Origin: Nymphaea colorata
Lineage: Eukaryota; Streptophyta; Magnoliopsida; Nymphaeales; Nymphaeaceae
Assembly (NCBI RefSeq): GCF_008831285.2
Contig: NC_045141.1
Span: 25,281,315 to 25,345,314, forward strand
Direction of reading: 5' to 3'
Length of the DNA: 64,000 bases
Made by a program: the position numbers and the translations under genes. The notes beneath the pieces are model-generated. The model was given only the letters and a program-made list of their open reading frames with translations. It did no database searches and had not been told where the DNA came from. The first letter of the stretch is position 1; every line of letters starts with the position of its first letter. Shown here piece after piece: positions 34,930 to 47,100 of the stretch.

Positions 34930-37389
34930 CCTTTGAGTTTTCTTAGAGCGATGGATTGTTAACCCCTGCTCACCCAAGAGAAAAAGAGAAAAGACTTAAA
35001 AAAAGAAAAAGTTGGAAAACCAAATTTCAATTTGCGTTGTAAGGGAGACATCGTAATGTACGTGCTTTTGCAGCGCTCACCATCTGTGAGGGCAAGGATT
35101 CGCAACGTCACCCAAAATTAGTGCAAGGAAAGGTCCACTGAGAATCGAATAAGCCAACAGAAAACGACCAGACACCTATATCAAGATCCGATCTCTTTTG
35201 ACTGTTGTTGGTTTATGAGCACGGCACAGCATGTTAAATACGGATCCGAAAGTCGACGAAGAGAGGAAAAGCCACTAGCTGGTGCGGTGTTCGGTTCACA
35301 CGATCGATACAGGTCATTCTCAGCTTCTTGATTTTTGTTTTCCACTTGAATCCATGCAGCTCTTCTCTTTTGTATTTTTCAAACCTTCTTGATTCCACAT
35401 CAGATTTGAGTTTTTTAATTCTTTGTTTATTGTTTAAAGGGATGGACTATCTCTTGAATCGTGTTTGATTCTGGACCAATTGACTTGGGTCCCCCTAAAG
35501 TCAGCTGCGTGAGATGATGTTTTTCTATTTGTCTGAAATTCCAATCTTCTGGTGTAATGAAAGGGACACAATTTAAATGTCATAATAGATAGACCACATT
35601 AAGTACGTCCATTGGTCAGGTCAAACTTCTGATGCTTAAATGCAGAGAGACAAGTTCCTGCGGTCCATTGAGTGATGTGGGCCATGAAAGGGTTTTTTTC
35701 ATCATCTTAAAGAGACAAAATGTTATATTTTTCATTCATATATGTCTATTCTCCTGTCGACTTTATAATGAACATTTAATAAGGAGAAAGATCTCACTGT
35801 TTCAGTTGCTTTAACAATGAGTTGTCAGTGAAGCGACAAAAACTTCTAATGCATGTATTGAAATCCTATTTCTTTCTGTAAGTAGCATTTCTTTTTAATG
35901 ATGCATGTACTTGTATATGTCCTCAACTCAAGGAATTTTTTTTTTTTTTTTTTTTTTGAAAAAAACAAAGGCCAATGCCCAGAAAATGAAGTAGGGAAAA
36001 CTTCTTATGACCCTTTTTTGCCATGTCAAAGGACTGCAACCAAGAACTTTGCAAGTTCTTATGCGCCAGTCAGATTTCGAAAACTCTGATTTTGATTAAA
36101 ATCTTTTGCTCAATCTGATTTCAGTGGAATTCCTCATCTACATGATCTAGTCAATGTTATGCATGATTCTGATAACTATGAGGAAGGACCTCACTTTCAA
36201 ATGAATCTTTTCCATGCCAAGTCTATTAAGAATTACATTAGAAAACCAAAATGTCCAATGCCATGACTAAGAGAGAGAAACTATACCCTCTCCTTTCATG
36301 CATAAATAATTTAACGCCATGTAAAGTATTAATTCGGGGGTAAGGATGAGCCTCCACTAAGTCAACTGCCTCCATCCATAATAAACCGATCCTCTAAGTC
36401 CCAATATTTCTTCCCACTTGGCAACTGGGGTGCCCCAAATTCAGCCCGACCATTAAAGCCGTGCCCTAAGCTAAGGAAAAGGAGATAGATTACTAACTTG
36501 CTTTTGTCTGCTTCCACTACTTGGAAGTATCTAATGCTACCAAAGCCATAAAAGAACATTTTACTAAGGGAAAGTTTGTAAGGAAAAGCGCATATTCCAA
36601 CATAGATTTCAAAGGTCTATCCGAGGGGTGGAGCCAGGTTTTCGTGCCAAGTGGGGATTTTTGAAAATTCTTTAGAGCGGTCAATATGTAACTTTCAAAT
36701 TTTCTACAGGGATCAAATTCACACTTTTGAAAATTTTAGCATGTAAATTTTAATTTTTTTTTTTAAATGTGGGGGGAGCCAATGACCTGGACAACAGATA
36801 TTAGAAATATATGACATATTATTAAAGATATGCACCTTTTTTAGCTGTCCTGATCAACTTGATTACTTTGGGTGTTATCAAGATTGGCAGATTGATATGA
36901 GGTGGATATGGAACATTGGTTCTTGATGGACTGTTCACCCACATGGAGCTTTAAACTCACGAAGTAGACAGAAAAAGAACAAAGATTGGCAAAACATCAA
37001 CATGATTAAGGGTGGTTTATCTGTTTGCAGGAGCTGCACTCCTCTGATGGGAGCGACTTGCTTGTTAAACTCATTGGTCAGTAAAGTAATCCTAAAGCTA
37101 AAAAATGATGGGTTGGGCTCTTGTTGCAAGTCCAAAGCTGAGAGAGCACATTTGAAGTGTCCAATGAATGCGACTAATTTTTTTCGGGTTAGATGCATGC
37201 ATGGGACAGTAACATGATGCTACAGCCCCTAACATACAGGGGTGTGTAAGCCACTTTTGTGGTTTCTTGGTGTTTGGCAATAAGAGTATTGGAACACAGT
37301 GTTTTATGAATCTGTCTCAAATATCATACTACATTCATAGAACAGTGTGTTCTAGTGTTTCTGTTACCAAATACCCATTAAATTTATCC

Positions 37390-37592
37390 CAGTAGTGGAG
37401 TCAACAATTTGTGGCTGAGGAGACATTAACATAAGTATACATACATATAAATATATATATATATATTAGATTTAAGGGGCACCAATTTGTAACAAACTTA
37501 ATTATATCGAGTAATCAACATGTAAATAAAATAAATCATGTGGGTCCATGAGGAAAACTACTCACACAAGCCCATACCTGGCTCCGCCACTG
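37390..37592. mobile_element. Putative ~200-bp MITE with 'CAGTGGCGGAGCCA' type ends
   Basis: The left edge 'cagtagtggagtcaacaa' and the reverse complement of the right edge 'cagtggcggagccaggta' match at most positions, forming imperfect terminal inverted repeats. The core is A/T-rich with a TA run. These ends resemble a widespread plant repeat. No certain target duplication was seen. Confidence 0.5.
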
Positions 37593-38016
37593 CTCTGTCC
37601 TATTATTCAACTTGGCTTATTGATTGTTTGTAATGTAGGCGTGGAGAAGCCTGGTTCATTGGTTACAATACACACTTGTTTTGTCACTTTAATGCGACAA
37701 CCACATGAATGTTTTTGCAGAACTATAAAATGATGCATTTCTTCATCACATTTATGTCATGAAAGCGCGTTTTGTCCTTCGCTTCCCCTTCTCTGTGATG
37801 GAGACCCTTGTTCGGATAAACATTGCAATGAAACCAAATTTCAGTACCAACGCACCTACGTAGAATTCACTGCCAATGAAGATTACTTCCATATTTTCAT
37901 ATTGACCTACCATGCTGAACCTGCCTGAGGGACGAACTCTTTTCTTTCTTTCTTTTTTTCACCAGGGGAGGTTAGTGGTGGTAGATTTCCTATCTCCTGC
38001 CCAAAAAATCCGGCAT

Positions 38017-38242
38017 AGTATCATGCATGTGAAAGACAGATCACGGAACTATATGGAATTTGGAAACGAAGGAAACAAGTGAAGATTCACACTGGTGGGT
38101 GTTGAATGCTCCGGCTGAAATATCGACGAGTATCATGCATGTGAAAGACTGAGATCACGGAACTATATGGAATTTGGAAACGAAGGAAACAAGTGAAGAT
38201 TCACACTGGTGGGTGTCGAATGCTCCGGCTGAAATATCGACG
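38017..38242. repeat. ~112-bp tandem duplication
   Basis: Copy one is 38017-38128 and copy two 38129-38242. Both start 'agtatcatgcatgtgaaaga' and end 'ctgaaatatcgacg'. The only differences I see are a 2-bp insertion ('ctgagatcac' against 'cagatcac') and one T/C change. Confidence 0.93.
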
Positions 38243-39751
38243 ACTGAAAAAAAGGCACTAAGCAGATTATAGAGGGGGCATCACTACTGGAATAAGTAAA
38301 TGATTAGAGAGAGTCGAAATGTAAACAAAAGAATTTTGTGGGACGATGTGGGCAGTTGGCTCCAGCACTGGATTGAAGCAGGGACAAAGACAGAATCTTT
38401 TTTTCTTTTTGTCGCAGTCGTCAAACTATAGTTTCAAAATTTTAACAAGGACTGAAATAAAAATTTTCAAATTTTTTATTTATATTAAACTAAAATTTTT
38501 TAGGTTTACACGTAAATGTATAAAGTTTTTAAAATCTGAGGGAAGGACCAAGGCCTTTCCTCCGCCTCTGGATCGAAGAACCCCGTTTATGCCACTCCAG
38601 ATGACTATGAGAGAGTGGGAGCAAAACAAAGTGAGGTTTTGATGCAAAGGGCTATCAAGTGGTCGACTTTACAGTTTTTGAAGAAATAAAGGTTGTAAAG
38701 CGACCCCATATGAACTGAAACTGGATGATACTTTGAAAAGATATGAGCTTTCCTGGCAATGTTTCAAGTGACGCAGATGGCTCTGATACATGAAACTTGT
38801 CCATTCCCAGCGAGTCAACTCCCGCTTCGACACATCTAGTGCAGTGCATCAAGAATTTCAACGCCACAGTCAGGTCATTCCAAATCACATGAAAAATAGG
38901 CAGTCAAGATTTGGCCATAAGGTATCGAAAATGGTTGGCATACAGTCTTCAGGAAGAGTTGACAAACCTCTATAACTAATAGCTTAAAAACTGTGGAAAT
39001 TTCTTAAGAAATCACAGCACTGGAAGCCAGGACTGACTGAATCTAAAATTGGATTTCATAAAACAGGGCGTAAACCTACCAACTGCTGAATATATTTTCG
39101 AGATAGGAAGAGGTTGCAGACAGATTAGCCATAGAAATACAGTGGAATTACAAACCAAATCGAAACCAATTGTAAGTCAGTTTTGTAGACCAAAGCATGG
39201 CTGCACATACCCACACCAACCTTGATCAGAAGTCCATACCTAACACGGTTGAGTATACGCATTGACTCGATCCCAGTAAACAGGTCACTCCATTTTCCAA
39301 CCCAGCACGGTTGAGTCGATACAGCCAGCAGGCATTAGATACGACCATGTTCTTCATAGGCCTAAACCTTTTTCAACTCTACGCCTTTCATCGATTCAAC
39401 CAAGTTCAGCTTTTAAACTCTACATACCAAGCAAACCTCTTCATTTCACAGGCTTCCAGAATAATTCACTATAGTGCATCCAAGAAAGAAGTTGAGCAAG
39501 AGTAGAGAGACAAGGTAGCCAGTGAAGGATGAACGCCATAAAGTTGAAGAACATTTCATCGAATAGGTGTAAAAATTTAGTCCTAAATAAATTCAATCCA
39601 AGTCAAATATGAAAATGATGCGCTTTCTTTATCTTTTTACCCGCTAAGGAAGTAAATTGACGAGGTTAAGAACAGGGGAAAAGGAAAAACATACAGGAAG
39701 AAACACTATAATTTACAACTCTGAAGGACCATCAGGAGTAAGGATTCAACT

Positions 39752-39755
<4 letters not shown>

Positions 39756-39783
<28 letters not shown>
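39756..39783. repeat. (TA)n microsatellite
   Basis: A TA run of about 28 bp followed by 'tgtgtgtg'. Confidence 0.9.
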
Positions 39784-39791
<8 letters not shown>

Positions 39792-40150
39792 ATTTTGTTC
39801 GACAAACCTAGTTATGAATAGCAACAACCAAGTATCTACTAAATATATTGCATTTTGATATTAATTCATTTGAATACATTAATAAAGCCATACAATATAT
39901 GGCAGAACAGCAACACACAAGAGAGGAGGAGAAAAACTGATCTGCGTGTCTCCGGAAAACCAAAAGCTGGAACTTTTCCAGTAGGGAAAAGAAGAGAAAA
40001 TTCAAAGAAGACACCAAACATATTGGCAGACAATATGAACATTAAATATATGGCAAAAAGCTGCAGCTCTACACTTCTTTATACGACGACGTTTTCTTTA
40101 AATGCCACTGCGTCCAAATCTAGAAGTGAACCACCCACAGAAAAGCATTT

Positions 40151-43100
40151 TCATTTGTTAGACCTGGCCTCGAATCTTGCACCTGAAACAAAAAGAACAG
40201 ACAATCTATTTACTCCACCGCTACCTAGTATTTTTTCATACGTTACAAAGAAATGAAGATCCTCTAATATTTAGAACAATAGGTGGCTAAGAATACCCAA
40301 CAACTCAGGCGGGCAGACGGGCAGAGATAGGTACAAGTCTCAATGAACGGTTTTTATAATTCTTGGTTTTTAAAGCAGATATTGGTGAATGATAAGTACT
40401 TACCAAGGCCATTGACTTCGCATGTTCTCATGATTCTAAGCCTCCTTACAGTGCTCAAGAACATGCTGTACAAAAGAAAGGAAACAGAACTGGGATTAAA
40501 GAAAGCGAAGATTGCGATTTAAACAGGGCAATTTAGTGAATATGGGGTTATGATTTACTCACTCCCATGGTACATCTCCAACTAGCATCCAGTCTCCCTC
40601 CTTATCTTCATAGGTAAGGACAAACTCTGAGTTGCCGTCTAGGAGTTTTGAAGATTTGCCTTCACCAATCACTCCATGCTCATTCTCCAGAGCGAAAACT
40701 GGAACTAACAGAAAAAATACAAGACCCATCAAGAGGTTAGCAAAATATCACAGAGACAGGGATAACACAACGGAGTGTTTCCATCATCCATACAGGAAGA
40801 TGAACACCAAAAGTCAATGCCAAAAGACTCAAAACTGATGGATTTTTTTCTCATATGCAGCAGTAAGGCATGAAGGGGAATGAAGAAGCACAGAGAAAAA
40901 AGTAGATCCACAATACAGAACACAATTAATTTAATTCAGTTGCTACAAGCAGGCAAATGGTTGGAAAAGTATGTTGATTATCAAAAGCAAAAGAGGCCAG
41001 ACAAGGAAACATCAAAATCATGGAGTGTCCCTTTAGCGTGCAAAAGCAAAGAAAATAAATACAAGATATGACACATAACGGAGGCAGTCACAAAGCTGCG
41101 AGCATCATTCAAAGACACATTTAAAGAATATGACCTAAAGCTTCACAGTCAGTCTCGGAAAATTGTCTAATCCATGGTTGTGAAATTTTATTTGTAAAAG
41201 CCTTAACGAGTACTACCCCTTCTGAAGTTGATTGTTGATTCAGGTGATGAGACAGAGCAGGCTTAAAAATTCAAGTTGCCAGACCAACAATGGAAATGTT
41301 AAAACCAGAGAATCAGAACACAGACAAGTTATCAGGCAAGAGGTAGGTAATACTTAAAACAAGGACACATGCAAGCCTTGAAGAACCTTAACAAAGTGAG
41401 ATCTATATACAGACGCAGTATTGGCAAGAGCAGGCTCAAAATTGAAGAGGTAACACTAACACTGGAAATGTTAAAACCAGAGAACACAAACAAGTTATCG
41501 GGCAAGAGGGTAACATTTCAGAAAAAACACAAATGCAGGCCTCAAAAAGTTGCAGATCAGCTTTCTGAATTTCAGACAAAGTTATTAACAAGCATACTGA
41601 ATAGCCAAAGAAACAGCTAGAAACTCACGAATGCCATTGGTGGTACGCCTTTTGAACATCTCCTCTAATGCATTAGCCAAGGATTCATAGCAGGAATGTG
41701 TGTTCAGATCTACCTTCCTGCCAATGGGAACTCCATCCATGTTAACTTTAACAAACATTGATTTTCCATGCCCTGGTACCACTTTCTCTTGCCTGCCCTT
41801 AGTTTTACCCATCCCACCAAAGTTGTTCCGAGACATGTTGCTGTTAGCATCATCTGCAGTTGGAACTCTGCTTTGGTTCACCAGACTGTTCATTCTGTAA
41901 GCTCTGATAGGAGGCCAGCCTACCACTTGGTTGTTGCTAAATTTACAGTGAAAATGAGCAAGTGAGTAACGAGAATATATATTTCTTGAAAGAAACATAT
42001 AAAACCAAAATTGAAAAGGAAAAAACAAGAGAAGTACACAATTTCCAAGACCGAGACACACAAAAAAAGAATACTCAAGAAAAAGTACTGGAAAAACAAA
42101 AAGGGAACAGAGGCGGCTATTTGAAGGCTAAGCAGTAAAATGACGAACATTTTGCTAACAAAATCTTAAAAACAAGATATTTAAAAAATCAAGAATAAAT
42201 CACAAAAGAAAAAGAAAAAATCAAGTGTTGCCCAACGACGAAGAGCATGTAGAAAGAATAATTCTATTGCCACAAGGACACAATCAAAAATCATGAACAC
42301 GAGGAAAAACCCCAAAACAGGTAACAAAGAAAAAAACAGAGTAGCATGTGAACGACGCATAAGATTGTCTCGCTACTGGTACCGAGTGAAGAAACTATCG
42401 TAAAATCAAATATTTACTGAAGAAACTAAATGCGGACGAAAAAACATTGTCAAAACACCATCATCATGAAATCTTGAACAATCATTATCACTAAAATGTA
42501 ATGAACAAGCCATCCTTAGAGATGACAGAGTATGGCTATTCAATCTTTTGTAAATATAAAAAATACTAGAAAACAAAGGTTAACCCAATGCCCGTGAACA
42601 TGCAATGACAGCATGACACTAAGAACAATAAAAGAACCGGCAAATAAAAAATGGCACCGTATATTATTATGAGAGGAAAACCAAAAACCACCATGACATC
42701 AAATGATGAAACATGCAGCAACGAAGTAGACGCCCGAGAACGAAAACAATTGGTACCATCAAAATAACGAGTGGCCATAAAACTAACAGAAAAAATCAAG
42801 ATCTAAAGAGAAATACAGTTACGCAGAGAAAAGGCCATACAATAGGGACAAGCCCTAGACAAAGAATAAAACGAAAAGGAAGAAACCACTGGAGGTCATT
42901 CCTCCCAAAACATAACAGAAGAGCACGAAATAAATCGTAAAAACCGAGACAACGTAAAAAATCGTTATGGATAAGCAGTATAGTTACTTAAACAGGCTAG
43001 AAGAGAAAACAACTAATTGCAAACAACGTAACTAAAAGCACAGAAAAAAACGAAAATGGAAAAAAGCCTGTAAGTGCAGGACCGTAAGTGCAGAAACAAA

Positions 43101-43990
43101 CATGGACTAAAAGGTTTACTTAAACTAGCATACAATGACACATAATAGTGATATACCATTATCGTCTTTCTTCTTCCTCCGTGCATCAAAACCAGAAAAA
43201 GCAGAACGAGAATAAAAAAGAAAAAAAACATGACGTCTAAAACCAGCTGCAGTGCAACCCAATACAGTTTCATTCGTCTAAGAAAAGAAAGCGCTAACAA
43301 CCCAGGCATAACAGGGAAATTTTTTCCGTCCGCTTTTCTTGCATGGAACATATTTCGCAAACGAACAGAAGGAACAAACACATTCATAAAACCAGACCAC
43401 CATCTTATTTTCACCTTGGAACGGAAAGAGCTAAAACCACAAGTAACGGAAGAAGAAAGAAGAGAGACATTTCCTTCTCGCTAAGGAGCTAAAGCCACGG
43501 ACAACAAAAGAAAAAAGCAAGAAATTTACTTTTCTTCGGTTTGCCTGCTTTTGTTGTTTCTTTACCTTGGAACAGATGTAACTTCCTGAACTGAATCAGC
43601 ATCAGCAGATTCCCCATGCATCCTCCTCCCTCTGAAACCCAAGGAAGGAACCATGTTAGGAAGGTCCCTGGCAGTCAATATCCTCCCAGTCCTCTTGCTG
43701 CGGCCATTCCTCCTAGACGAGCAATCCTCACCCGCAGGACTCTCGCTCAGGGTGTTCAAACTCAGGCCAAGGTTGAGTTCCGTGTCCCTCAACCCCATGG
43801 CGTCCTCTTCCCTCTGGACCATCAAAGCACCACTGGAATAAGAAGAGATCTCAGATATTCCAATGTAGTCTTGCTCTGTTAGACAGCCAACACCATTATT
43901 GTCCGCATTTGACGCCGTTGACATTGAGACGTTGGTAGAGCTTCCTATGCACGACCCACCTCCCCTTCCCCTTATAAGGGCATGCTGCAT
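40151..43990 (-). CDS. IAA: Aux/IAA auxin-response repressor, IAA12/IAA13 (BODENLOS) type
   Basis: Aux/IAA proteins bind ARF factors in the nucleus and block auxin-responsive genes until auxin drives their TIR1/AFB-dependent breakdown. Five exons are 43566-43990, 41629-41936, 40563-40704, 40404-40465 and 40151-40182. The frame holds across all junctions, giving 322 residues. Domain I has the EAR-type motif LNLGLSL (72-78). [10 protein letters not shown] follows, as in IAA12/13. Domain II has the degron GWPPI at 148-152 ([18 protein letters not shown]). The PB1 region (domains III/IV) starts near 202 with [17 protein letters not shown] and contains [16 protein letters not shown] and RRLRIMRT. 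All regulatory parts are present, so it should be auxin-degradable. An in-frame ATG at 44086 would add a hydrophobic stretch unlike this family and lies only about 40 bp from a TATA box, so 43990 is preferred. Intron 1 is about 1.6 kb. Confidence 0.95.
41291..41546. repeat. Duplicated ~85-bp block in Aux/IAA intron 2
   Basis: 'tggaaatgttaaaaccagag' begins blocks at 41291 and 41463. Both continue with 'acaagttatc.ggcaagagg', 'aaaaca..gacac/caaatgca' and 'gcc'. The offset is about 172 bp with scattered changes. Confidence 0.8.
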
Positions 43991-44126
43991 TCTCTCTATC
44001 TGGTTTTTGCTTTTTCCTGCTGCTCCACAAATACCCACAAAGGAGAAAAGAAAGAAAGCAAGAGAAAAGTTGGATTCCCGAGACACAGAGAGAGGGGATC
44101 AGGGAAAACGGTAATGAGAAGGAGGA

Positions 44127-44133
44127 TTATATA
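44127..44133 (-). promoter_or_regulatory. Probable TATA box of the Aux/IAA gene
   Basis: TATATAA on the minus strand, 137 bp upstream of the chosen ATG. A start site near 44100 would leave a leader of about 110 nt and argues against using the ATG at 44086. Confidence 0.5.
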
Positions 44134-47100
44134 TGCTCCCTGGTCTCGCTTTGTCTTTCCAAGCACGAGTAATGAGTGTACAGCGACTGTGACAATGACC
44201 AAGACGTCCCCGGCGAGCGTAGCTTGTCAATGACAGAACTGCCATTGTTACAGGATAGAAATGACACCGTTTCCTTTCGCTCACTTTGCAAAGAGTCTTG
44301 CGGCTTACACTTTCGAGGAAAACATCTTCAGAAGCTTCAAAATATATATTTGTTTCTATAATTTGTTGGTCGATACGGCCGCTACGATCCGATCCGTTGC
44401 TTGGTCAGAACAACCAGCTTGTGGAAAGCTTTTTCGTATCTAGTTTCTTTAACAGCATTTTTTCTGCTAGCTAATTAAATAGACCATGGAAAAAATACGC
44501 ACATTGAATGTTTAAAAGCATAAGCAATGGGTTTCAGAAAGGAGGTACCATGCATCCCCACTCTCTCAGGGTAGTTTGTTAACCTATATTATTCACATTT
44601 ATGTTATTTATACACATCGGAGACTTTATACGTACTATATCATGGCATGCATTATATGTGTGCTACATATTGTTTGGACTTTACATGATAGAATGCAATA
44701 TATCATATAATATATATAATGCATGCTTACACAGTTCATATATCACGCAAGTAATATACATGTATATGAAGATTCCCAAATTGATTGCTATGAATATATT
44801 ATAACGCATTTATATAGATTATTTATTTACTTGTTGATAATCGAGTCGATGCAATGCGCCTATATTTAAATTTTGAAGCTTCGTTCTTTGATCGAAGGCG
44901 TACAATGAGAAAAGGTTCGTTTTCGGGGGACAAGCCATCTGGAGGTCCTGGGCCCCACTTACCTTGGTAAATCGGCCAACGATGAAGCCAAACCGTTATC
45001 ATCAGGACCCAGCGACCTCATCCATCAACGTCGCTGCAGCTTCACCGTCCGATCGAATCGGCTGATCGACATAAGAATCGGGCACAGGAAACCGAAATAG
45101 GCACCGGAAAAGCAGGAGAACATCGGCCCGGCGATTCTGATCGTGTCGGGTTGGAGTTACGTATTTAGATTATCGGAGCCCAAATCATGTACATCCTTTA
45201 GCAGTTTTAAGCTCAGGCAATAAACAAGCAAGGTTTAAATAAGAAACCGATCCGAGTTTTAGGGGGGGAGGGATTTTTGTTTTCCGAGACGGAGTGGGAG
45301 TCGGTATACACGAACCGGAAGCCGAGTGGAACGGACATTCAAATCCGGCTTTGAGAGAGAGGGGGCGCTGCCCTGGAATCCGATTCCGCCTTGGGCTCCC
45401 GTCGCTCTCTCTCAGCCGTACGATCCTGTCTGGATCCACGGAGACAAGGAGGCCGCCGCGTGGTCCCCACCGGATTCGGCCAGTGGAAAAAGACGGAAGA
45501 TTTCCCTCCTCCCCATCATAATTACTGGATTTTAGATCCTTCAGTAATTATGATTATCCGCGCATGGACTCTAGGCAAATTACGATAACACCCCTAAAAT
45601 AAAATGCCCTGAGCAGCCCCTTCTTTGGCGTGGCGGGAACTTACACGCGACAATTTTGAGAATTAGGGACAAACTCAGGGCTGATAACGACATTTCACAA
45701 ATTTCCATTTAACATGATTTTAAAATTCGAAATGCGTAATCCCGTTGCTAGTCACGAGACGGCAAAAGGAAAACTTGTCGTCCTTCTTCTCAGCAACAAA
45801 GATCAACGTGTCGCAGCAGACATTTATTGATTTTTTTTTTTTTATTTAGATCCCGGCGATATTTTATCTATTATTCACTCCAGTGGCAGAAAAATAACGT
45901 TAATTTAGTTGCTGGCATCCTGGAAATCCGACGGCCAGGAAGCATTCTATCTCTTCCCCCCCACCCGATTTGGCTTCACAATAATTTCTACGGGATAATT
46001 ACTGGCCCAAAAAAAAAAACAAAAAGAAGGATTCTACATTTATTTTAAAACGAACAGCTCGGCCCCTAACCGAGCTGAGCGCACTTGGAACGAGCCGGGT
46101 TCCTTTGTCCAAGTCATAAGTACTGTGAACGAGTCCAGCCCGTGACCCCAACCATGAATTGGTCCAGACAATCACCGTACGACTGCCACCTTGATTCCTG
46201 ATTCCATGGGAACTTTCCTGTTTGTATGGACATGGATTCCTGTCCGTCCCCTCAGGGCTGCACACACGGTCCGGACTAGGCCGCCCTCTGGGACTCACTC
46301 AGTTGAGTTCCTTTCCACGGGCCCAAACAGAAGTTGCCCGCTCCATCCATGTCTATGGTTGGGACTTGGGAGCTAAAGACCATGAAACTTAGTTTCATAA
46401 AGTTGCTAAATAAGAGGGAAAGGTGCCAACATGTCCTTTTAAAAAGCATAGTGGATGCCAACATTCCTAACTTTTTCTATGAAGGGCAAAAAAAAAAAAA
46501 AGATAGATATTTTTTGAACGTTGGATATCTGAAAGCGAGTCAACTGGACAGCCATTCGAATGCATTGCTTAGGATCTTGTCGAAACTGTATCGGTTTTGC
46601 TCATCGATACGTCTCGGCTGGCGTTGCAACCTTTTTTGTTCATTTTATGAAATTTAAAATTAATTTTAAATATTTATAAATTTTAAACATGGAAAATCAA
46701 AAACAAAGTAAAGCTGTTCGAATTAAAGACTGGCCCGCCTACCATCCACCTGGGTGAAACCGATACGCAGCCAACTTATGTTTTTTTACTTACTTAAAGG
46801 TCTCAAGTCCAACCCCTTGAAACCAACTTATTATGAAAACTTTCTCTTGCCCCGCGCTTTGCTATCAAGGTAAATTTTGAACGAATCTGTTTCAGTAACT
46901 AATTCTTCTGATTGAGAAACTGTAAAATATCAAAGCAGCTGTCAAGTATTCATGTCCTGTCCATTCTCCAAACGAAACCAAAGAGGAAAATGAAGCAGTT
47001 CTCTCTACAGTCCACATCAACCAGTGCCTTGGGATCAATATCAGTAAACAACACCACACATGCAAGGCATTTCAGCTTTTGGATCTCCTTTTCTGGACCG

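Larger units (their letters stand above)
29214..40150. other. Long intergenic stretch without a recognised gene
   Basis: About 11 kb with no frame I can support as a gene. It contains microsatellites (31040-31077, 32621-32647, 39756-39783), a T run at 35937-35957, the inverted-repeat patchwork at 33842-34929, a putative MITE at 37390-37592 and a tandem duplication at 38017-38242. The stretch 36620-36785 is another A/T-rich block with 'gagccagg' and 'ggggggagcca' edges, like the dispersed repeat at 37390. Confidence 0.5.
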
